DNA from: Prevotella sp.
GTDB taxonomy: Bacteria > Bacteroidota > Bacteroidia > Bacteroidales > Bacteroidaceae
Direction: 5' to 3'
NCBI GenBank assembly: GCA_022775985.1
Contig: JALFIM010000039.1
Location: 43,407 to 107,406, forward strand
DNA length: 64,000 nucleotides
Made by a program: the position numbers and the translations under genes. The notes under the pieces were generated by a model that saw nothing but the letters and a program-made list of their open reading frames with translations, was not told where the DNA came from and searched no databases. Each line of letters opens with the position of its first letter. Within the stretch, counting starts at the first letter, position 1. This document shows, in pieces, positions 9,434 to 19,315 of the stretch.

Positions 9434-10213
9434 TCACTTCGTGGCCACATACATGGTGCATATACCGAACGTGAGCCGCCTGAACGAAGCCTCGGCGAAG
9501 CCCGCCTTCCTCAGTATGCCCACCATCTGCTCGCCTTGCGGAAACGCCTCTATCGTGGCGGTGAGGTAAGAGTATGCGGTGCTGTCCTTGGATATCATGC
9601 GGCCATAGGCCGGCAGCACCGTGTGTGAATATATCCTGAAGAGCTGGCGCATGGGAAACGCCACAGGCGTGGTCAGCTCCAGGATGACCAGCATGCCACC
9701 CTTGCGCAGCACACGGCACATCTCGCGGAGTCCTCCGTCGAGGTCGGCGAAATTGCGTATTCCGAACGCCGATATCACGGCATCAAACGACCCGTCGGCG
9801 AAAGACATGCCGAGGCAGTCCTCCTTTCTGAACGTGATGACGTGCTGCAGCCCTGCGGCCTCCACCTTGCGGCGGCCTATCTCCATCATCTTCTCGCTGA
9901 TATCCACGCCCACTATGCTGTCGGCATGGAGCTTCTGCGCGGCCTTTATGGCGAAGTCGCCCGTGCCGGTAGCCACATCAAGCACGGTGTGCGGACACGC
10001 CTTGGCTATCTGCCTTATGGCGCAGCGGCGCCATATCTTATCGATATTCCACGACAGGCGGTGGTTAAGTGAGTCGTACGTACTGGCTATATGGTCGAAC
10101 ATGTGCTCCACCTGCTCGCCCTTGTCGGCATCCTGCCTGTATGGCTTTATCTCTTCTTGTCCGTAACCCATGGGTGTGGTCTCCGTAGTTTTATGTACTG
10201 TGGTGTATGTCAA
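9434..10213 (-). CDS. menG: Demethylmenaquinone methyltransferase (MenG/UbiE)
   Basis: This SAM-dependent enzyme methylates demethylmenaquinone to menaquinone, the quinone of anaerobic Bacteroidales respiration. Class I methyltransferase motif I is [13 protein letters not shown] (about residues 78-90), and the [11 protein letters not shown] and [16 protein letters not shown] stretches are typical of UbiE/MenG. Length is 259. The first 25 residues are not conserved, so an internal start is possible, although no better ATG lies close by. Confidence 0.93.
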   Translation of the reverse strand: MTYTTVHKTTETTPMGYGQEEIKPYRQDADKGEQVEHMFDHIASTYDSLNHRLSWNIDKIWRRCAIRQIAKACPHTVLDVATGTGDFAIKAAQKLHADSIVGVDISEKMMEIGRRKVEAAGLQHVITFRKEDCLGMSFADGSFDAVISAFGIRNFADLDGGLREMCRVLRKGGMLVILELTTPVAFPMRQLFRIYSHTVLPAYGRMISKDSTAYSYLTATIEAFPQGEQMVGILRKAGFAEASFRRLTFGICTMYVATK

Positions 10214-10220
10214 GGCCGTG

Positions 10221-10250
10221 GCTCTCCGGCTGCAAGTGCCGTCGGAGAGC
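10221..10250. other. Intercistronic hairpin between purC and menG
   Basis: GCTCTCCG (10221-10228) and CGGAGAGC (10243-10250) are perfect inverted copies around a 14-base loop, in the 71-base gap before menG. There is no T-run, so it is more likely an RNA-stability or translation element than a terminator. Confidence 0.5.
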
Positions 10251-10284
10251 GGCGTGCCTTATGGTCATTGGCCGCGGCCGTGCG

Positions 10285-11232
10285 TCAGCGTGTGGCGAGG
10301 TAAGCCTTCACGTTACGCTCTATGCGTGCGGCTATGTCGCCGTCCTCGGCGGTCTTGTCAAACTTCTCGCCCGTGATGTGCTCGTAGAGCTCTATATACC
10401 TGCTGCTCACGCTCTCGCAGTACTCGTCGGTCATCTCTGGAACGGTCTGCCCCGGCTCGTTCATGAAGTCGTGCTCTATGAGCCACTGGCGCACGAACTC
10501 TTTGGAGAGCTGCTTCTGGGGCTCTCCCTTGGCGAGTTTCTCCTCATAGCCGTCGGCATAGAAATAGCGGCTGCTGTCGGGCGTGTGTATCTCGTCGATG
10601 AGGTACACCTTGCCATCGCGCTTGCCGAACTCATACTTCGTGTCCACGAGTATCAGTCCGTGGCGGGCGGCTATCTCCTGTCCGCGCTGGAACAGCTTGC
10701 GCGTGTAGTCCTCCACTACGGCGTAGTCCTCAGCACTGACTATGCCCTGACTGATTATCTCTTCCTTAGATATGTTCATGTCATGTCCCTCGTCTGCCTT
10801 TGTGGTAGGCGTGATGATGGGCTCGGGGAAACGCTCGTTCTCCCTCATGCCGTCGGGCAGACGCACTCCGCACAACTCGCGGCATCCGTCCTTGTATGCC
10901 CTCCATGCCGAGCCTGTGAGTATGGAGCGGATAATCATCTCAACCCTGAATCCCTCGCAGCTCAGGCCCACCGTCACCATGGGGTCGGGCGTGGCGAGCT
11001 TCCAGTTGGGACAGATGTCCTTGGTGTCGTCGAGAAACTTGGCTGCTATCTGGTTGAGGACCTGCCCCTTGAAGGGTATGCCCTTTGGCAGGATGACGTC
11101 GAAAGCCGAGATTCTGTCGGTGGCCACCATGACGATCACATCGTCGTTGATGTTGTACACATCACGCACTTTGCCGTGATATACGCTTTTCTGTCCATCA
11201 AAATGGAAATCAGTGTTTGTCAGTGCTTTCAT
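10285..11232 (-). CDS. purC: SAICAR synthase PurC
   Basis: PurC joins aspartate to CAIR with ATP, giving SAICAR in purine synthesis. The N-terminal [12 protein letters not shown] and [14 protein letters not shown] are family signatures, and [20 protein letters not shown] is the conserved central strand region. At 315 residues it is the long form, as in Bacteroidetes and eukaryotes, rather than the 237 of E. coli. It starts 8 bases before the phoH stop is cleared, so the two genes are probably cotranscribed. Confidence 0.95.
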   Translation of the reverse strand: MKALTNTDFHFDGQKSVYHGKVRDVYNINDDVIVMVATDRISAFDVILPKGIPFKGQVLNQIAAKFLDDTKDICPNWKLATPDPMVTVGLSCEGFRVEMIIRSILTGSAWRAYKDGCRELCGVRLPDGMRENERFPEPIITPTTKADEGHDMNISKEEIISQGIVSAEDYAVVEDYTRKLFQRGQEIAARHGLILVDTKYEFGKRDGKVYLIDEIHTPDSSRYFYADGYEEKLAKGEPQKQLSKEFVRQWLIEHDFMNEPGQTVPEMTDEYCESVSSRYIELYEHITGEKFDKTAEDGDIAARIERNVKAYLATR

Positions 11233-11240
11233 AATGTTTG

Positions 11241-12272
11241 TTACTGTTTATGATTGTTTTGAACGTATAGTGTCTCGTCGTGGCCACCGTCCGTGGCCTG
11301 TGCCGCGCTGCGCGGCGGCAGCTGTTGCTGTACGCACTTGTGGTCGTACTCCTCGTAGGCGTGTACTATGCGCGTCACGAGCTTGTGCCTTACGATGTCC
11401 TTCTGCGTGAGGTTGATGATGGCGAGGCCCTCTATCCCGCCGAGTATGGATATGGCCTCCTTCAGGCCGCTGCGCTGTCCGCGCGGCAGGTCTATCTGCG
11501 TCATGTCGCCGTTGATTATCATCTTGGTGTTCATGCACATACGGGTGAGGAACATGCGTATCTGCGCCGGCGTAGTGTTCTGCGCCTCCTCGAGTATCAC
11601 TACGGCATCGTTGAGCGTGCGTCCGCGCATGAAGGCGAGTGGTGCTATCTGTATCACGTTCTTCTCCATCATGTCCTGCAGCTTCACTGCGGGTATCATG
11701 TCCTCAAGAGCATCGTAGAGCGGTTGCAGATAGGGGTCTATCTTGTCTTTCATGTCGCCGGGCAAGAACCCGAGCTTCTCCCCTGCCTCCACGGCGGGGC
11801 GGCTCAGTATGATGCGCCTCACCACCTTGTCCTTGAGTGCTTTCACGGCAAGGGCTATGCTGAGGTAGGTCTTGCCCGTGCCGGCAGGGCCCACGGCAAA
11901 CACCATGTCGTTGGCCTCATACGCGTCTATGAGCTGCTGCTGGTGCTCGCTGCGGCTCTTTATGGGCTTGCCCGATATGTTGTATATGAGCGCACCCTTC
12001 ACGGAGTCGGCCTTCGTCTGCTTGCCTTTCACGATGTCGAGTATGTCCTCATCGTCTATGGCGTTGTACTTGAGCACATGCCTGCGTATGTTCTCCACGT
12101 TCTCCTCGAACGCCGCCATCTCTTCCTCATCGCCAAGCACCCTGATGACATTGTCGCGTGCCACGATGCGGAGTTTCGGAAAGAGCGACTTTATCATTTG
12201 GAAGTGCATGTTGTTCACCCCGTAAAACGTGACGGGGTCTATGTCTTCTAATATGATATGCTTCTCTATCAC
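11241..12272 (-). CDS. phoH: PhoH-family ATPase (PhoL type)
   Basis: PhoH proteins are cytoplasmic ATPases linked to RNA metabolism and ribosome maturation; the exact substrate is uncertain. The N-terminal 110 residues form a KH-like RNA-binding region. The ATPase core has Walker [14 protein letters not shown] (about residues 129-141) and Walker [13 protein letters not shown] (about 226-237). At 343 residues it is typical. It is the first gene of the run that continues through purC, menG, aroE, purM, prfA and pyrF. Confidence 0.93.
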   Translation of the reverse strand: MIEKHIILEDIDPVTFYGVNNMHFQMIKSLFPKLRIVARDNVIRVLGDEEEMAAFEENVENIRRHVLKYNAIDDEDILDIVKGKQTKADSVKGALIYNISGKPIKSRSEHQQQLIDAYEANDMVFAVGPAGTGKTYLSIALAVKALKDKVVRRIILSRPAVEAGEKLGFLPGDMKDKIDPYLQPLYDALEDMIPAVKLQDMMEKNVIQIAPLAFMRGRTLNDAVVILEEAQNTTPAQIRMFLTRMCMNTKMIINGDMTQIDLPRGQRSGLKEAISILGGIEGLAIINLTQKDIVRHKLVTRIVHAYEEYDHKCVQQQLPPRSAAQATDGGHDETLYVQNNHKQ

Positions 12273-12306
12273 CTTAATATAATAGTTGTTTTCTTGTTCT
12301 TACTCA

Positions 12307-12338
12307 GTACGCGGCGGCACATCCTGCCGCCTCTGTAC
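12307..12338 (-). promoter_or_regulatory. GC-rich hairpin in the phoH 5' leader
   Basis: GGCGGCA at 12313-12319 pairs with TGCCGCC at 12325-12331 around a five-base loop, and flanking GTAC arms (12307-12310, 12335-12338) can extend it. It lies between the candidate promoter at 12370-12402 and the phoH start at 12272, so the transcribed leader would fold here. A role in message stability or translation control is inference. Confidence 0.5.
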
Positions 12339-12369
12339 GCACAGCGGGCATGCCACCGATTTATTTATG

Positions 12370-12402
12370 CAAAGGTACGCCAAAAAAATGAGAAAAGCAC
12401 AA
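12370..12402 (-). promoter_or_regulatory. Candidate promoter for the phoH-pyrF run
   Basis: The minus strand has TACCTTTG at 12370-12377, a perfect -7 box, with TTG at 12400-12402 separated by 22 bases (slightly longer than the usual 19-21). It lies about 100 bases before phoH, beside the 22-base repeat array at 12477. Confidence 0.6.
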
Positions 12403-12476
12403 TTTTACGGCAAAATGATAATGCGTCACACAAAATAGCGGCTCACCGCCAAGCGTCCCTTTACTGCAACGCCTTG

Positions 12477-12542
12477 CGAAATGGCCCATTTCACAGCGCA
12501 AAACGGCCCATTTTGCAACGCGAAATGGGCCGTTTTGCAACA
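12477..12542. repeat. 22-base palindromic GGCC array, locus 1 (three units)
   Basis: Three units of the form GCGAAATGGGCCGTTTTGCA sit side by side with GGCC cores at 12483, 12505 and 12528. Spacing is 22 then 23 bases; the extra base arises where the core switches from CGGCCC to GGGCCG. Each unit is roughly self-complementary. The array lies in the gap between divergent phoH and the exported protein gene at 12885. The same element occurs at 18472, 29251 and 46212. Confidence 0.9.
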
Positions 12543-12734
12543 CACTCATAATCAATATACTACGCCAAGCAAATCCATAGCATCAGACATGCGGCGCGAC
12601 ACACCGCCAACAGGCCATCCATACAGCACCCCACTCACCCGATGTGCTCACGACAACACACGTGTCTCACCACTAATTGCCGCCGCACGGCAAAATTATC
12701 ACATCCGTGCGGCAGTTATCTCAGACTATTTTTG

Positions 12735-12742
12735 TACTTTTG
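12735..12742 (+). promoter_or_regulatory. Candidate -7 element upstream of the 12885 gene
   Basis: TACTTTTG matches the TANNTTTG consensus and lies about 140 bases before the start codon. A clear -33 box is not seen. Confidence 0.4.
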
Positions 12743-12884
12743 CGCGAAGAAAGCGGCGGGCCACACTGGCACGAGCCACCCTCCCCTGCGGCCGTCCAAG
12801 GCCCTCACGGCAACACATAGCCCACGCCGCACAAAGCCGCCGAAACACGTCCACGTGCCACAGCGGCGCAAACACAGCATACAA

Positions 12885-13727
12885 ATGAGAATCAGCAAGA
12901 AAAGATATATACAGACATTCGGAATGACGGTGATAGCTCTCGCCATCATAAGGGCCGTGTGCCCATCAGTGGATGATGGCGGCACCACGACCTCCACAAG
13001 CGGTGCCACAGCCACCGACACTACGGCCGTAGTAGCCGACACCGCCAGTGCCGATACGCCACGCCACGACGACCCTGCCGACATGCCTGAGCTGCCGGCA
13101 CGATACAGCGGCAAGCTCTCCACCACGCGTTTCTTCAACCCCGACGGCACGCCGGCCAAGCACCGCATATACAGCGTGCCACACTTCGGCAACACGTTTC
13201 CCGACCAGAACGACGTGCAGCTCGCGGCCGCACAGAAATACGGTGTGAAACCCGTAGCCAACCGCGCCGACGCGGAGCATCGCATGAAAGAACTCGTCTA
13301 CGTGGGCAGCAACATGTACTTCCATGTAGACAAGCTGCGCAACAGCATCCCCTACCTCGTGCCGCGTGCCTCGGTGCTGCTTCAGGACATAGGGCGCAGC
13401 TTCTTCGACAGCCTGCAGGTGAAAGGCATACCACTGCACAAAATCATAGTGACGAGCGTGCTGCGCAGTAAGGAGGACGTGAGCAAGCTGCGCGGACACA
13501 ACGGCAACGCCACCCAGAACAGTTGCCACCTCTACGGCACCACATTCGACGTATGCTACAACCGCTACAAGACCGTGTACGACCCCGACGGACCGGCACG
13601 CCGCAGCGTGCGCAACGACACGCTGAAATGGGTTCTCAGCGAGGTGCTCAACGACATGCGCACCAACGGCCGCTGCCTGATAAAGTACGAGGTACATCAA
13701 GGGTGCTTCCACATCACCGTAAACTGA
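12885..13727 (+). CDS. Exported DUF5715-type protein with an M15/LAS metallopeptidase-like motif
   Basis: The 280-residue protein begins with a basic stretch and one hydrophobic segment (about residues 9-22), so it is anchored or secreted. A Thr/Ala/Asp-rich linker follows to about residue 75. The C-terminal half contains LRSKEDVSKLRGHNGNAT, then CHLYGTTFDVCYN, and ends with EVHQGCFHITV. The spacing of H-x-x-G-x-x-x-D followed by a late H-x-x-x-x-x-H resembles D-Ala-D-Ala carboxypeptidases of the LAS/M15 group, which trim peptidoglycan stems. The ATG at 12885 is preferred over the upstream in-frame start at 12642 because residues before it are not signal-like and the promoter lies in between. 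Peptidase activity is inference. Confidence 0.8.
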   Translation: MRISKKRYIQTFGMTVIALAIIRAVCPSVDDGGTTTSTSGATATDTTAVVADTASADTPRHDDPADMPELPARYSGKLSTTRFFNPDGTPAKHRIYSVPHFGNTFPDQNDVQLAAAQKYGVKPVANRADAEHRMKELVYVGSNMYFHVDKLRNSIPYLVPRASVLLQDIGRSFFDSLQVKGIPLHKIIVTSVLRSKEDVSKLRGHNGNATQNSCHLYGTTFDVCYNRYKTVYDPDGPARRSVRNDTLKWVLSEVLNDMRTNGRCLIKYEVHQGCFHITVN

Positions 13728-13840
13728 GGCACGTACCTGTACATCAGCAGCACGCACGCCCTCTTACATATCAGGCGGCTGCACTATTCACTGCCGCCAG
13801 AAATTGTAAAATACATATTATAACTATTGCGACAATACAA

Positions 13841-13883
13841 AAAAGGCATTGCCTCCGCCCACAGGGCGAAGTCAATGCCTTTT
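13841..13883. terminator. Bidirectional terminator between convergent genes
   Basis: AAAAGGCATTG at 13841-13851 and CAATGCCTTTT at 13873-13883 form a perfect 11-base stem. The A-tract and T-tract ends mean it can stop transcription of the 12885 gene and of the glucan phosphorylase gene that ends at 13914 on the other strand. Confidence 0.85.
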
Positions 13884-13913
13884 CATGTTTACCATCTGTT
13901 TGCTTATACTGTA

Positions 13914-16469
13914 TCAGCCAAGCCACTTCACATAGCAGAAGTCCTGACGGTGCGGCAGGTTCTCGTTCTTCGGGAACATGCGCACGCAGCTCCTGAACGA
14001 GCCGGCCACATCGGGCTCGAAGGTTGCCTCGAAAGTGTAGAGATTGCCCTCACGGCCCACCACCTTGAACGGACGGATGTTGAATATGCGGTCATTGCCA
14101 TTCTCGTCCTTGGTGACGGAGACGAGCTCCAAGCCTACGGCATCGTTCAAGCCCTGCTCGTCGATGACGTAGCGCATGGTGTAATTCTTGCCTGTCTCTG
14201 CACCGTAAAGCACGGAGTCGTCCTTAGACACCACGCTTATGGCATCCCAACGCTCTGCCACGGTCTCCTTCCACTGCGCGAGTTCCTTGGCCAGACGGTT
14301 GTCGTCGGCAGCGAGTTTGTGGAAGCGTGCGGCCTCCTTGGTGTAGAACTTGTCGTAGTAGTCGTCGAGCTGACGCTTCATAGTGTAGTGAGGAGCGATG
14401 GTGGCGATAGAGTTCTTTATGGTCTTTATCCAACCCTCGCTGTAACCCTTCTCGTTGCGGTCATAGTAGAGAGGGATAATCTCGTTCTCGAGCAGACTGT
14501 ATATGGTGGCAGCATCGAGCTGATCCTGATACCCCTGGTTCTGATAGGTACGCTTCTCAGGAAGTGCCCATCCAGCACCCTTGCGGTAGCCCTCTACCCA
14601 CCAGCCATCGAGTACGGAGAGGTTCACCACACCATTCATCTCGGCCTTCTCGCCAGATGTGCCCGATGCCTCCAGAGGACGGGTCGGGGTGTTCATCCAG
14701 ATGTCTACTCCAGACACAAGACGGCGTGCGAGCTGCATGTCGTAGTCCTCCAGGAAGATAATCTTGCCGAGGAACTCAGGACGCTGGCTTATCTCAAATA
14801 TCTTCTTGATAAGGCCCTGGCCTGCGCCATCGGCAGGGTGTGCCTTGCCCGAGAAGAGGAACTGTACGGGATGCTCCGGGTCGTTGACAATCTTAGACAG
14901 ACGGTCGAGGTCGGTAAAGAGAAGGTGCGCACGCTTGTATGTAGCGAATCGGCGGCAGAAGCCTATGATGAGTGCGTTGGGGTTGATACGCTCAAGCAGC
15001 GACACCACACGCGACGGGTCGCCCTGATTCTTGAGCCATGTCTGGCTGAACTTCTCGCGTATGTAGTTGGTGAGTTTCTTCTTAAGAGCCATACGGGTCT
15101 CCCATATCTCGTCATCGGGCACATTGTATATAGCATGCCAGATGCTCTCGTTGCTCTGGTCGCCCATGAAGTTCTCGTCGAAGTACTTGGCATAGAGCTT
15201 GCGCCACTCGGTAGCAGTCCATGTGGGGAAGTGTACGCCGTTGGTGACGTAGCCTACGTGATTCTCCTCTGGATAGTAGCCTTTCCAGATGGGGGCGAAC
15301 ATCTGCTGGCTCACCCATCCGTGCAGCTTGCTCACGCCATTGACCTCCTGACAGGTGTTGCATGCGAACGTAGACATGCAGAAACGCTCCGAGTGGTCAT
15401 CGGGATTCTGACGCCCCATGCCGATAAACTCATCCCATGAGATGCCGAGCATCTGAGGATAGCCGCCCATGTACTTTCCGAAGAGAGCCTCATCGAAGTA
15501 GTCGTGACCTGCGGGCACGGGAGTGTGTACGGTGTAGAGGGAAGAGGCACGCACGAGTTCCAGTGCCTGATTGAATGTGAGGCCCTGCTTAACATAGTCG
15601 CACAGACGCTCCAGGTTGCACAGGGCAGCATGACCCTCGTTGCAGTGGTACACGTCTTTCTTTATGCCGAGTTTCTTGAGCATGAGCATACCGCCTATAC
15701 CGAGCAGTATCTCCTGCTTCAGGCGGTTCTCCCAGTCGCCACCATACAGAGAGTGCGTGATGGGCTTGTCGAACTCAGAGTTCATGTCGTTGTCGGTATC
15801 GAGCAGATACAGCTTCACACGGCCAACGTTCACCTGCCATACGTAGGCATGCACCTGATAGTTCATGTAAGGCACATCCACCACCAAGGGGTTGCCGTTC
15901 TCATCGTGTACGCGCTCTATGGGCAGCGAGTTGAAGTTCTGTGCATCGTAGTTGGCTATCTGCTGGCCGTCCATGCTGAGCGACTGCTTGAAGTAGCCGT
16001 AGCGGTAGAGGAAGCCGATGGCGCACATATCCACGTTGCTGTCGGACGCTTCCTTCACATAGTCGCCAGCGAGCATGCCCAGACCGCCAGAGTAAATTTT
16101 CAGCACCTGATTGATACCGTACTCCATACAGAAGTAAGCTACGGACGGACGCTTCTTATTGGGCTTTACGTCCATGTATGCGCGGAACTGCTTGTACACG
16201 TCCTTCACACGCTTCATGATGGACTTGTCCTTCACGATGGCCTCCTTACGCTCGTAGCTCAGACGCTCCAGCAGCAGCACGGGGTTGCAGCCCACCTCGT
16301 CGTAGAGTTTGGAGTCGAGGCTCTCCCACATGTCGCGGGCTTCGTAATTCCATGCCCACCACATGTTGTGGGCAATCTCATCAAGACACTTCAACTGCTC
16401 AGGGAGTGTAGACTTGATGCTTACTTCCTTCCACTGAGGAGCGTTTGAATAATCTGCTTTAATTTTCAT
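13914..16469 (-). CDS. glgP: Alpha-glucan (glycogen) phosphorylase, GT35
   Basis: The enzyme releases glucose 1-phosphate from glycogen or maltodextrin with phosphate and PLP. It belongs to the alpha-glucan phosphorylase subfamily with an N-terminal DUF3417-like domain (about residues 10-100). [11 protein letters not shown] is near 127, [13 protein letters not shown] near 506, and [14 protein letters not shown] at 600-613 carries the PLP lysine, Lys608. The 851 residues are normal for this type. It begins 12 bases after the glycogen synthase stop, so synthesis and breakdown of glycogen share one transcript. Confidence 0.94.
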   Translation of the reverse strand: MKIKADYSNAPQWKEVSIKSTLPEQLKCLDEIAHNMWWAWNYEARDMWESLDSKLYDEVGCNPVLLLERLSYERKEAIVKDKSIMKRVKDVYKQFRAYMDVKPNKKRPSVAYFCMEYGINQVLKIYSGGLGMLAGDYVKEASDSNVDMCAIGFLYRYGYFKQSLSMDGQQIANYDAQNFNSLPIERVHDENGNPLVVDVPYMNYQVHAYVWQVNVGRVKLYLLDTDNDMNSEFDKPITHSLYGGDWENRLKQEILLGIGGMLMLKKLGIKKDVYHCNEGHAALCNLERLCDYVKQGLTFNQALELVRASSLYTVHTPVPAGHDYFDEALFGKYMGGYPQMLGISWDEFIGMGRQNPDDHSERFCMSTFACNTCQEVNGVSKLHGWVSQQMFAPIWKGYYPEENHVGYVTNGVHFPTWTATEWRKLYAKYFDENFMGDQSNESIWHAIYNVPDDEIWETRMALKKKLTNYIREKFSQTWLKNQGDPSRVVSLLERINPNALIIGFCRRFATYKRAHLLFTDLDRLSKIVNDPEHPVQFLFSGKAHPADGAGQGLIKKIFEISQRPEFLGKIIFLEDYDMQLARRLVSGVDIWMNTPTRPLEASGTSGEKAEMNGVVNLSVLDGWWVEGYRKGAGWALPEKRTYQNQGYQDQLDAATIYSLLENEIIPLYYDRNEKGYSEGWIKTIKNSIATIAPHYTMKRQLDDYYDKFYTKEAARFHKLAADDNRLAKELAQWKETVAERWDAISVVSKDDSVLYGAETGKNYTMRYVIDEQGLNDAVGLELVSVTKDENGNDRIFNIRPFKVVGREGNLYTFEATFEPDVAGSFRSCVRMFPKNENLPHRQDFCYVKWLG

Positions 16470-16481
16470 TACTATGTATTT

Positions 16482-18140
16482 TTATTTGTCTGTTCGTTTT
16501 GCGGCCTTACGCAATGCCATATCGTAAGCCTCATGATAATACTTTATGAAGTGTGACCACAGGGCTTTCTCCGACAGGGCGAGGGCCTTGCGGCGTACCT
16601 TGGTCACGTCTTTCGGGCTGAGTGCCGAGTACTCCACTATGGTGTCGCATATCTCGGTGGTCAATGCGTCATAGTTGGTGTCGGTACGGTGTACCACCTT
16701 CACGCCGTCGGCTATCTCGCCATAACGCCCTATGACACTGTTGGCCCACAGGCCGAACCCGGCCAAATCGGTGGTAATGCACGGCACATGGAACGCCACG
16801 GCCTCAAGAGGAGTATAGCCCCAGGGCTCATAATAAGAAGGATACACGCACAAATCGTTGCCGAGAATGGCATCATAGTACGGCATGTTGAAGATACCAT
16901 CGTCGCCCGTAAGGTAGCACGGAACGAATATCAGCGTGACACGGTGGTCGGTGTTGTCAATGCCGAGGCGCGATGCCATGCCGAGCACCTTATCCTCCCA
17001 CTCATTATTGAGCTCATGCGTGATGACGGGATTGGGCAGCGGAGTATCGTACACGCGGCTGCTGTCGGCCAGACGGGCCTTGACATCCTCACGAGGTGCC
17101 TTGACCCATGCCGGCACCTCTATCAGTGCTATGACACGCTTGCCGAGGCTGTCTGCTCCACGGAGCTTGGATATGCTGTCAATGAACGCGTCTATGCCCT
17201 TGTTGCGGAACTCATAGCGGCCACTCGTAGACACTATCATCGTGGACTTGTCATCGAAGGTGTCGCCAGTAAGCACGTTTGCGAGACGGAGGATGAACTT
17301 GCGCACCTCCTGACGGCGGCTCTTGAACGCTGCTGCCGAAGGCACGAAGGAGTTGTCGAAACCGTTAGGCAGCACCACGTCTACTGGTTTGTCGAGAAGT
17401 TGCGCACACTCCTTAGCCGTGATGTCGCTTACCGTAGTGAAGCAGTCTACGTTGTGCGCTGTCTGCTTTTCTATCGAGTGCTTGCTCTGCATGTTGAGTT
17501 CGCCGGCCATCTGGTCGCCATTGTAGCCCTCAAAATATTCATACAGGGCCTTGTTGTTGCCGGCTATGCTGCGGCCTATGCTCGTGGCATGCGTCGTAAA
17601 CACCGTGGCGACAGCCGGAAGGTACTTCTTAATGTATAGCAGTCCGAGTCCTGTCATCCACTCATTGCCATGATATATCACGCGGTCGTGGGCAGAGAGG
17701 TAGTGCTTGTAGTAGCTCTCCACCACGCGTGCGGCTGCATACGAGAACATGGAAGCCTCATCGTAGTCGCCATAGGCATGAAGGCTGTCTACGCCGAAGT
17801 CCTCCCACATGCGGCCATAGATACTGTCTTTGTCTGAGTAGAAAGGAGTGAAGTCTACGAGTATGGCGACAGGATTGCCAGGAACAGTCCAGCGTCCTGT
17901 TCTGACCTTCAGCCCCTGATGGGCAGCCTCGACTTTCCAATCGGAAAACAACGAGCCGTCCTCCATAAAATATGGGCACTCCGTCTTTGACCAACAGTCT
18001 GGGCCAATGAATATTATTCGGTCTGGCATTTCGTTCTGCAAGGTTTGCGCACGTGAGGACAAAACTGTATAAATACCTCCTACTTTATTACAAACCTCCC
18101 AACTTGACTCGAATATGTAATCTGGTTTTAAGAGTTTCAT
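16482..18140 (-). CDS. Glycogen synthase, GT3 (eukaryote-like) type
   Basis: This 552-residue glycosyltransferase extends alpha-1,4-glucan chains, most likely from UDP-glucose as in GT3 enzymes of yeast and animals, rather than being the ADP-glucose GlgA type. The N-terminal ESSWEVCNKVGGIYTVLSSRA nucleotide-binding segment (residues 11-31) and the C-terminal SYYEPWGYTPLEAVAF acceptor region with catalytic Glu (about 430-445) are diagnostic. GT3 glycogen synthases are widespread in Bacteroidetes. It is the first gene of the two-gene glycogen operon and has a -7 box 24 bases upstream. Confidence 0.93.
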   Translation of the reverse strand: MKLLKPDYIFESSWEVCNKVGGIYTVLSSRAQTLQNEMPDRIIFIGPDCWSKTECPYFMEDGSLFSDWKVEAAHQGLKVRTGRWTVPGNPVAILVDFTPFYSDKDSIYGRMWEDFGVDSLHAYGDYDEASMFSYAAARVVESYYKHYLSAHDRVIYHGNEWMTGLGLLYIKKYLPAVATVFTTHATSIGRSIAGNNKALYEYFEGYNGDQMAGELNMQSKHSIEKQTAHNVDCFTTVSDITAKECAQLLDKPVDVVLPNGFDNSFVPSAAAFKSRRQEVRKFILRLANVLTGDTFDDKSTMIVSTSGRYEFRNKGIDAFIDSISKLRGADSLGKRVIALIEVPAWVKAPREDVKARLADSSRVYDTPLPNPVITHELNNEWEDKVLGMASRLGIDNTDHRVTLIFVPCYLTGDDGIFNMPYYDAILGNDLCVYPSYYEPWGYTPLEAVAFHVPCITTDLAGFGLWANSVIGRYGEIADGVKVVHRTDTNYDALTTEICDTIVEYSALSPKDVTKVRRKALALSEKALWSHFIKYYHEAYDMALRKAAKRTDK

Positions 18141-18163
18141 ATATAATTATATAAATAGCCTCG

Positions 18164-18171
18164 CAAATGTA
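18164..18171 (-). promoter_or_regulatory. -7 element for the glycogen operon
   Basis: The minus strand reads TACATTTG here, 24-31 bases before the glycogen synthase start. The -33 region is T-rich but lacks a clean TTTG at the right distance. Confidence 0.5.
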
Positions 18172-18471
18172 CGATTAAAAATGCGAATAAAAAACTTTAT
18201 AACAAACAAAATCGAAAATTCCGATGCTTTCTTGATTTAATTCTGTGTCAGTGCGTGATTTAAATCCGTATCACAGCTAAAAACCATCACGAGAAGCCGT
18301 ACCAGCCTAATAATCAGCAAAAGACATGGCATTTCTTCAGGAACGTGCAAAACAACCGTCAGCCATGTTTGCCACATAGCATGATTTATCTGAAGAAAAG
18401 ACGAAATTGAACGCACCCGACACCGTAAGCAGATTGTTCAGGACTGAAATTCATACCAGAACATATCAGTT

Positions 18472-18562
18472 TGCGAAATGGGCCGAATTGCACTGCGAAA
18501 TGGGCCGTTTCGCAGCCTAAAACGGGCCGTTTTACGCTGCATTTCGGGCCATCTTGCAACAC
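18472..18562. repeat. 22-base palindromic GGCC array, locus 2 (four units, exact 22-base pitch)
   Basis: Four units related to TGCGAAATGGGCCGTTTCGCA have GGCC cores at 18481, 18503, 18525 and 18547, exactly 22 bases apart. Arms vary (GAATT, GTTTC, GTTTT, ATCTT after the core) while the GGCC centre and the pitch are kept. It lies in the divergent gap between glycogen synthase and a secreted-protein gene. Confidence 0.93.
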
Positions 18563-18748
18563 ATTGTGAATCAGACCGATACGGAACAGCATGTATTTGC
18601 ATCAATGACAATGCTATTACAGATTTCTGATTGGCTAAACGTAGTCTCTCTAATTATTGAAATAATATGTGAGAAAAGACTCTAATATAAATCCATCCTG
18701 TGTACTTCCTTGTCAATACTGCCTTTATCAATGATTTTACCTCAAGCC

Positions 18749-18780
18749 TTGTTTACTCTCAACTTTTTTATGTAAGTTTG
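18749..18780 (+). promoter_or_regulatory. Promoter for the 18866 secreted-protein gene
   Basis: TTG at 18749-18751 and TAAGTTTG at 18773-18780 are 21 bases apart, as expected for a Bacteroidetes sigma-ABfr promoter. The start codon follows 85 bases later. Confidence 0.65.
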
Positions 18781-18865
18781 CATAATGTAAGCTACGGCTC
18801 GGCAATTGAAACAAGTTCCACTGCCCTCGCACTTGCATTACATCCGCGTTTAAAATATCTTGATT

Positions 18866-19300
18866 ATGAGAAAATTAGTATTATCATTGCTCACGGCATT
18901 CATATCGCTCACGGCACTGGCACAACAGGGCGACGGCACATTCAAGGGTTATCTCTACAATAAGGAGTATCAGGTGTTTCTGAAGATAAACTTCGTTGAC
19001 AACAACGTGGTGCCCAACGGGCAGGAACTGTTCGGAGAACTGCCTGGTTTCTTCGGCGCGAAACGCGACCCACGCCAATGGCTCATAACCAAAGCCAGTG
19101 TCACAGGCAAGAAATCGGCAAAACTCGACATAATAAACGACTACGGCAGCGAGGATCTCACCGCCACTCTGTCTTACGACGGCAACGGCACCTATACGCT
19201 GAAACAGGAGTCGGGCAGCAGAATAAAGATAGCTGTAAACCGCAAATGGGTGAAGATACCCACTTCACTGAAGTTTACCAGAGCCGACGAGAAGGACTGA
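18866..19300 (+). CDS. Small secreted protein of unknown function
   Basis: The 144-residue product has a clear signal peptide (MRKLVLSLLTAFISLTALA, cleavage before QQ). The mature part starts with GTFKGYLYNKEYQVFLKINF and is rich in alternating polar and hydrophobic residues, suggesting a small beta-rich periplasmic or surface protein. I do not recognise the family. The ATG at 18866 is chosen over the in-frame TTG six bases upstream. It has its own promoter, and the convergent hemW gene ends 16 bases after its stop. Confidence 0.8.
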   Translation: MRKLVLSLLTAFISLTALAQQGDGTFKGYLYNKEYQVFLKINFVDNNVVPNGQELFGELPGFFGAKRDPRQWLITKASVTGKKSAKLDIINDYGSEDLTATLSYDGNGTYTLKQESGSRIKIAVNRKWVKIPTSLKFTRADEKD

Positions 19301-19315
19301 ACATCACTCCAGGCA

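Larger units (their letters stand above)
18172..18865. other. Long intergenic gap (about 700 bases) between glycogen synthase and the 18866 gene
   Basis: Besides the two promoters and the repeat array at 18472-18562, I see no gene or RNA here. The 300 bases from 18172 to 18471 are AT-rich with stop codons in all frames, and 18563-18748 is similar. Confidence 0.6.

Noticed and set aside
12477-12542. The GGCC arrays as plain terminators
   Set aside because: They lie upstream of genes, mostly in divergent gaps, and lack T-runs.
18472-18562. The 22-base arrays as CRISPR arrays
   Set aside because: The units abut with no unique spacers of about 30 bases, each unit is itself palindromic, and no cas gene is nearby.
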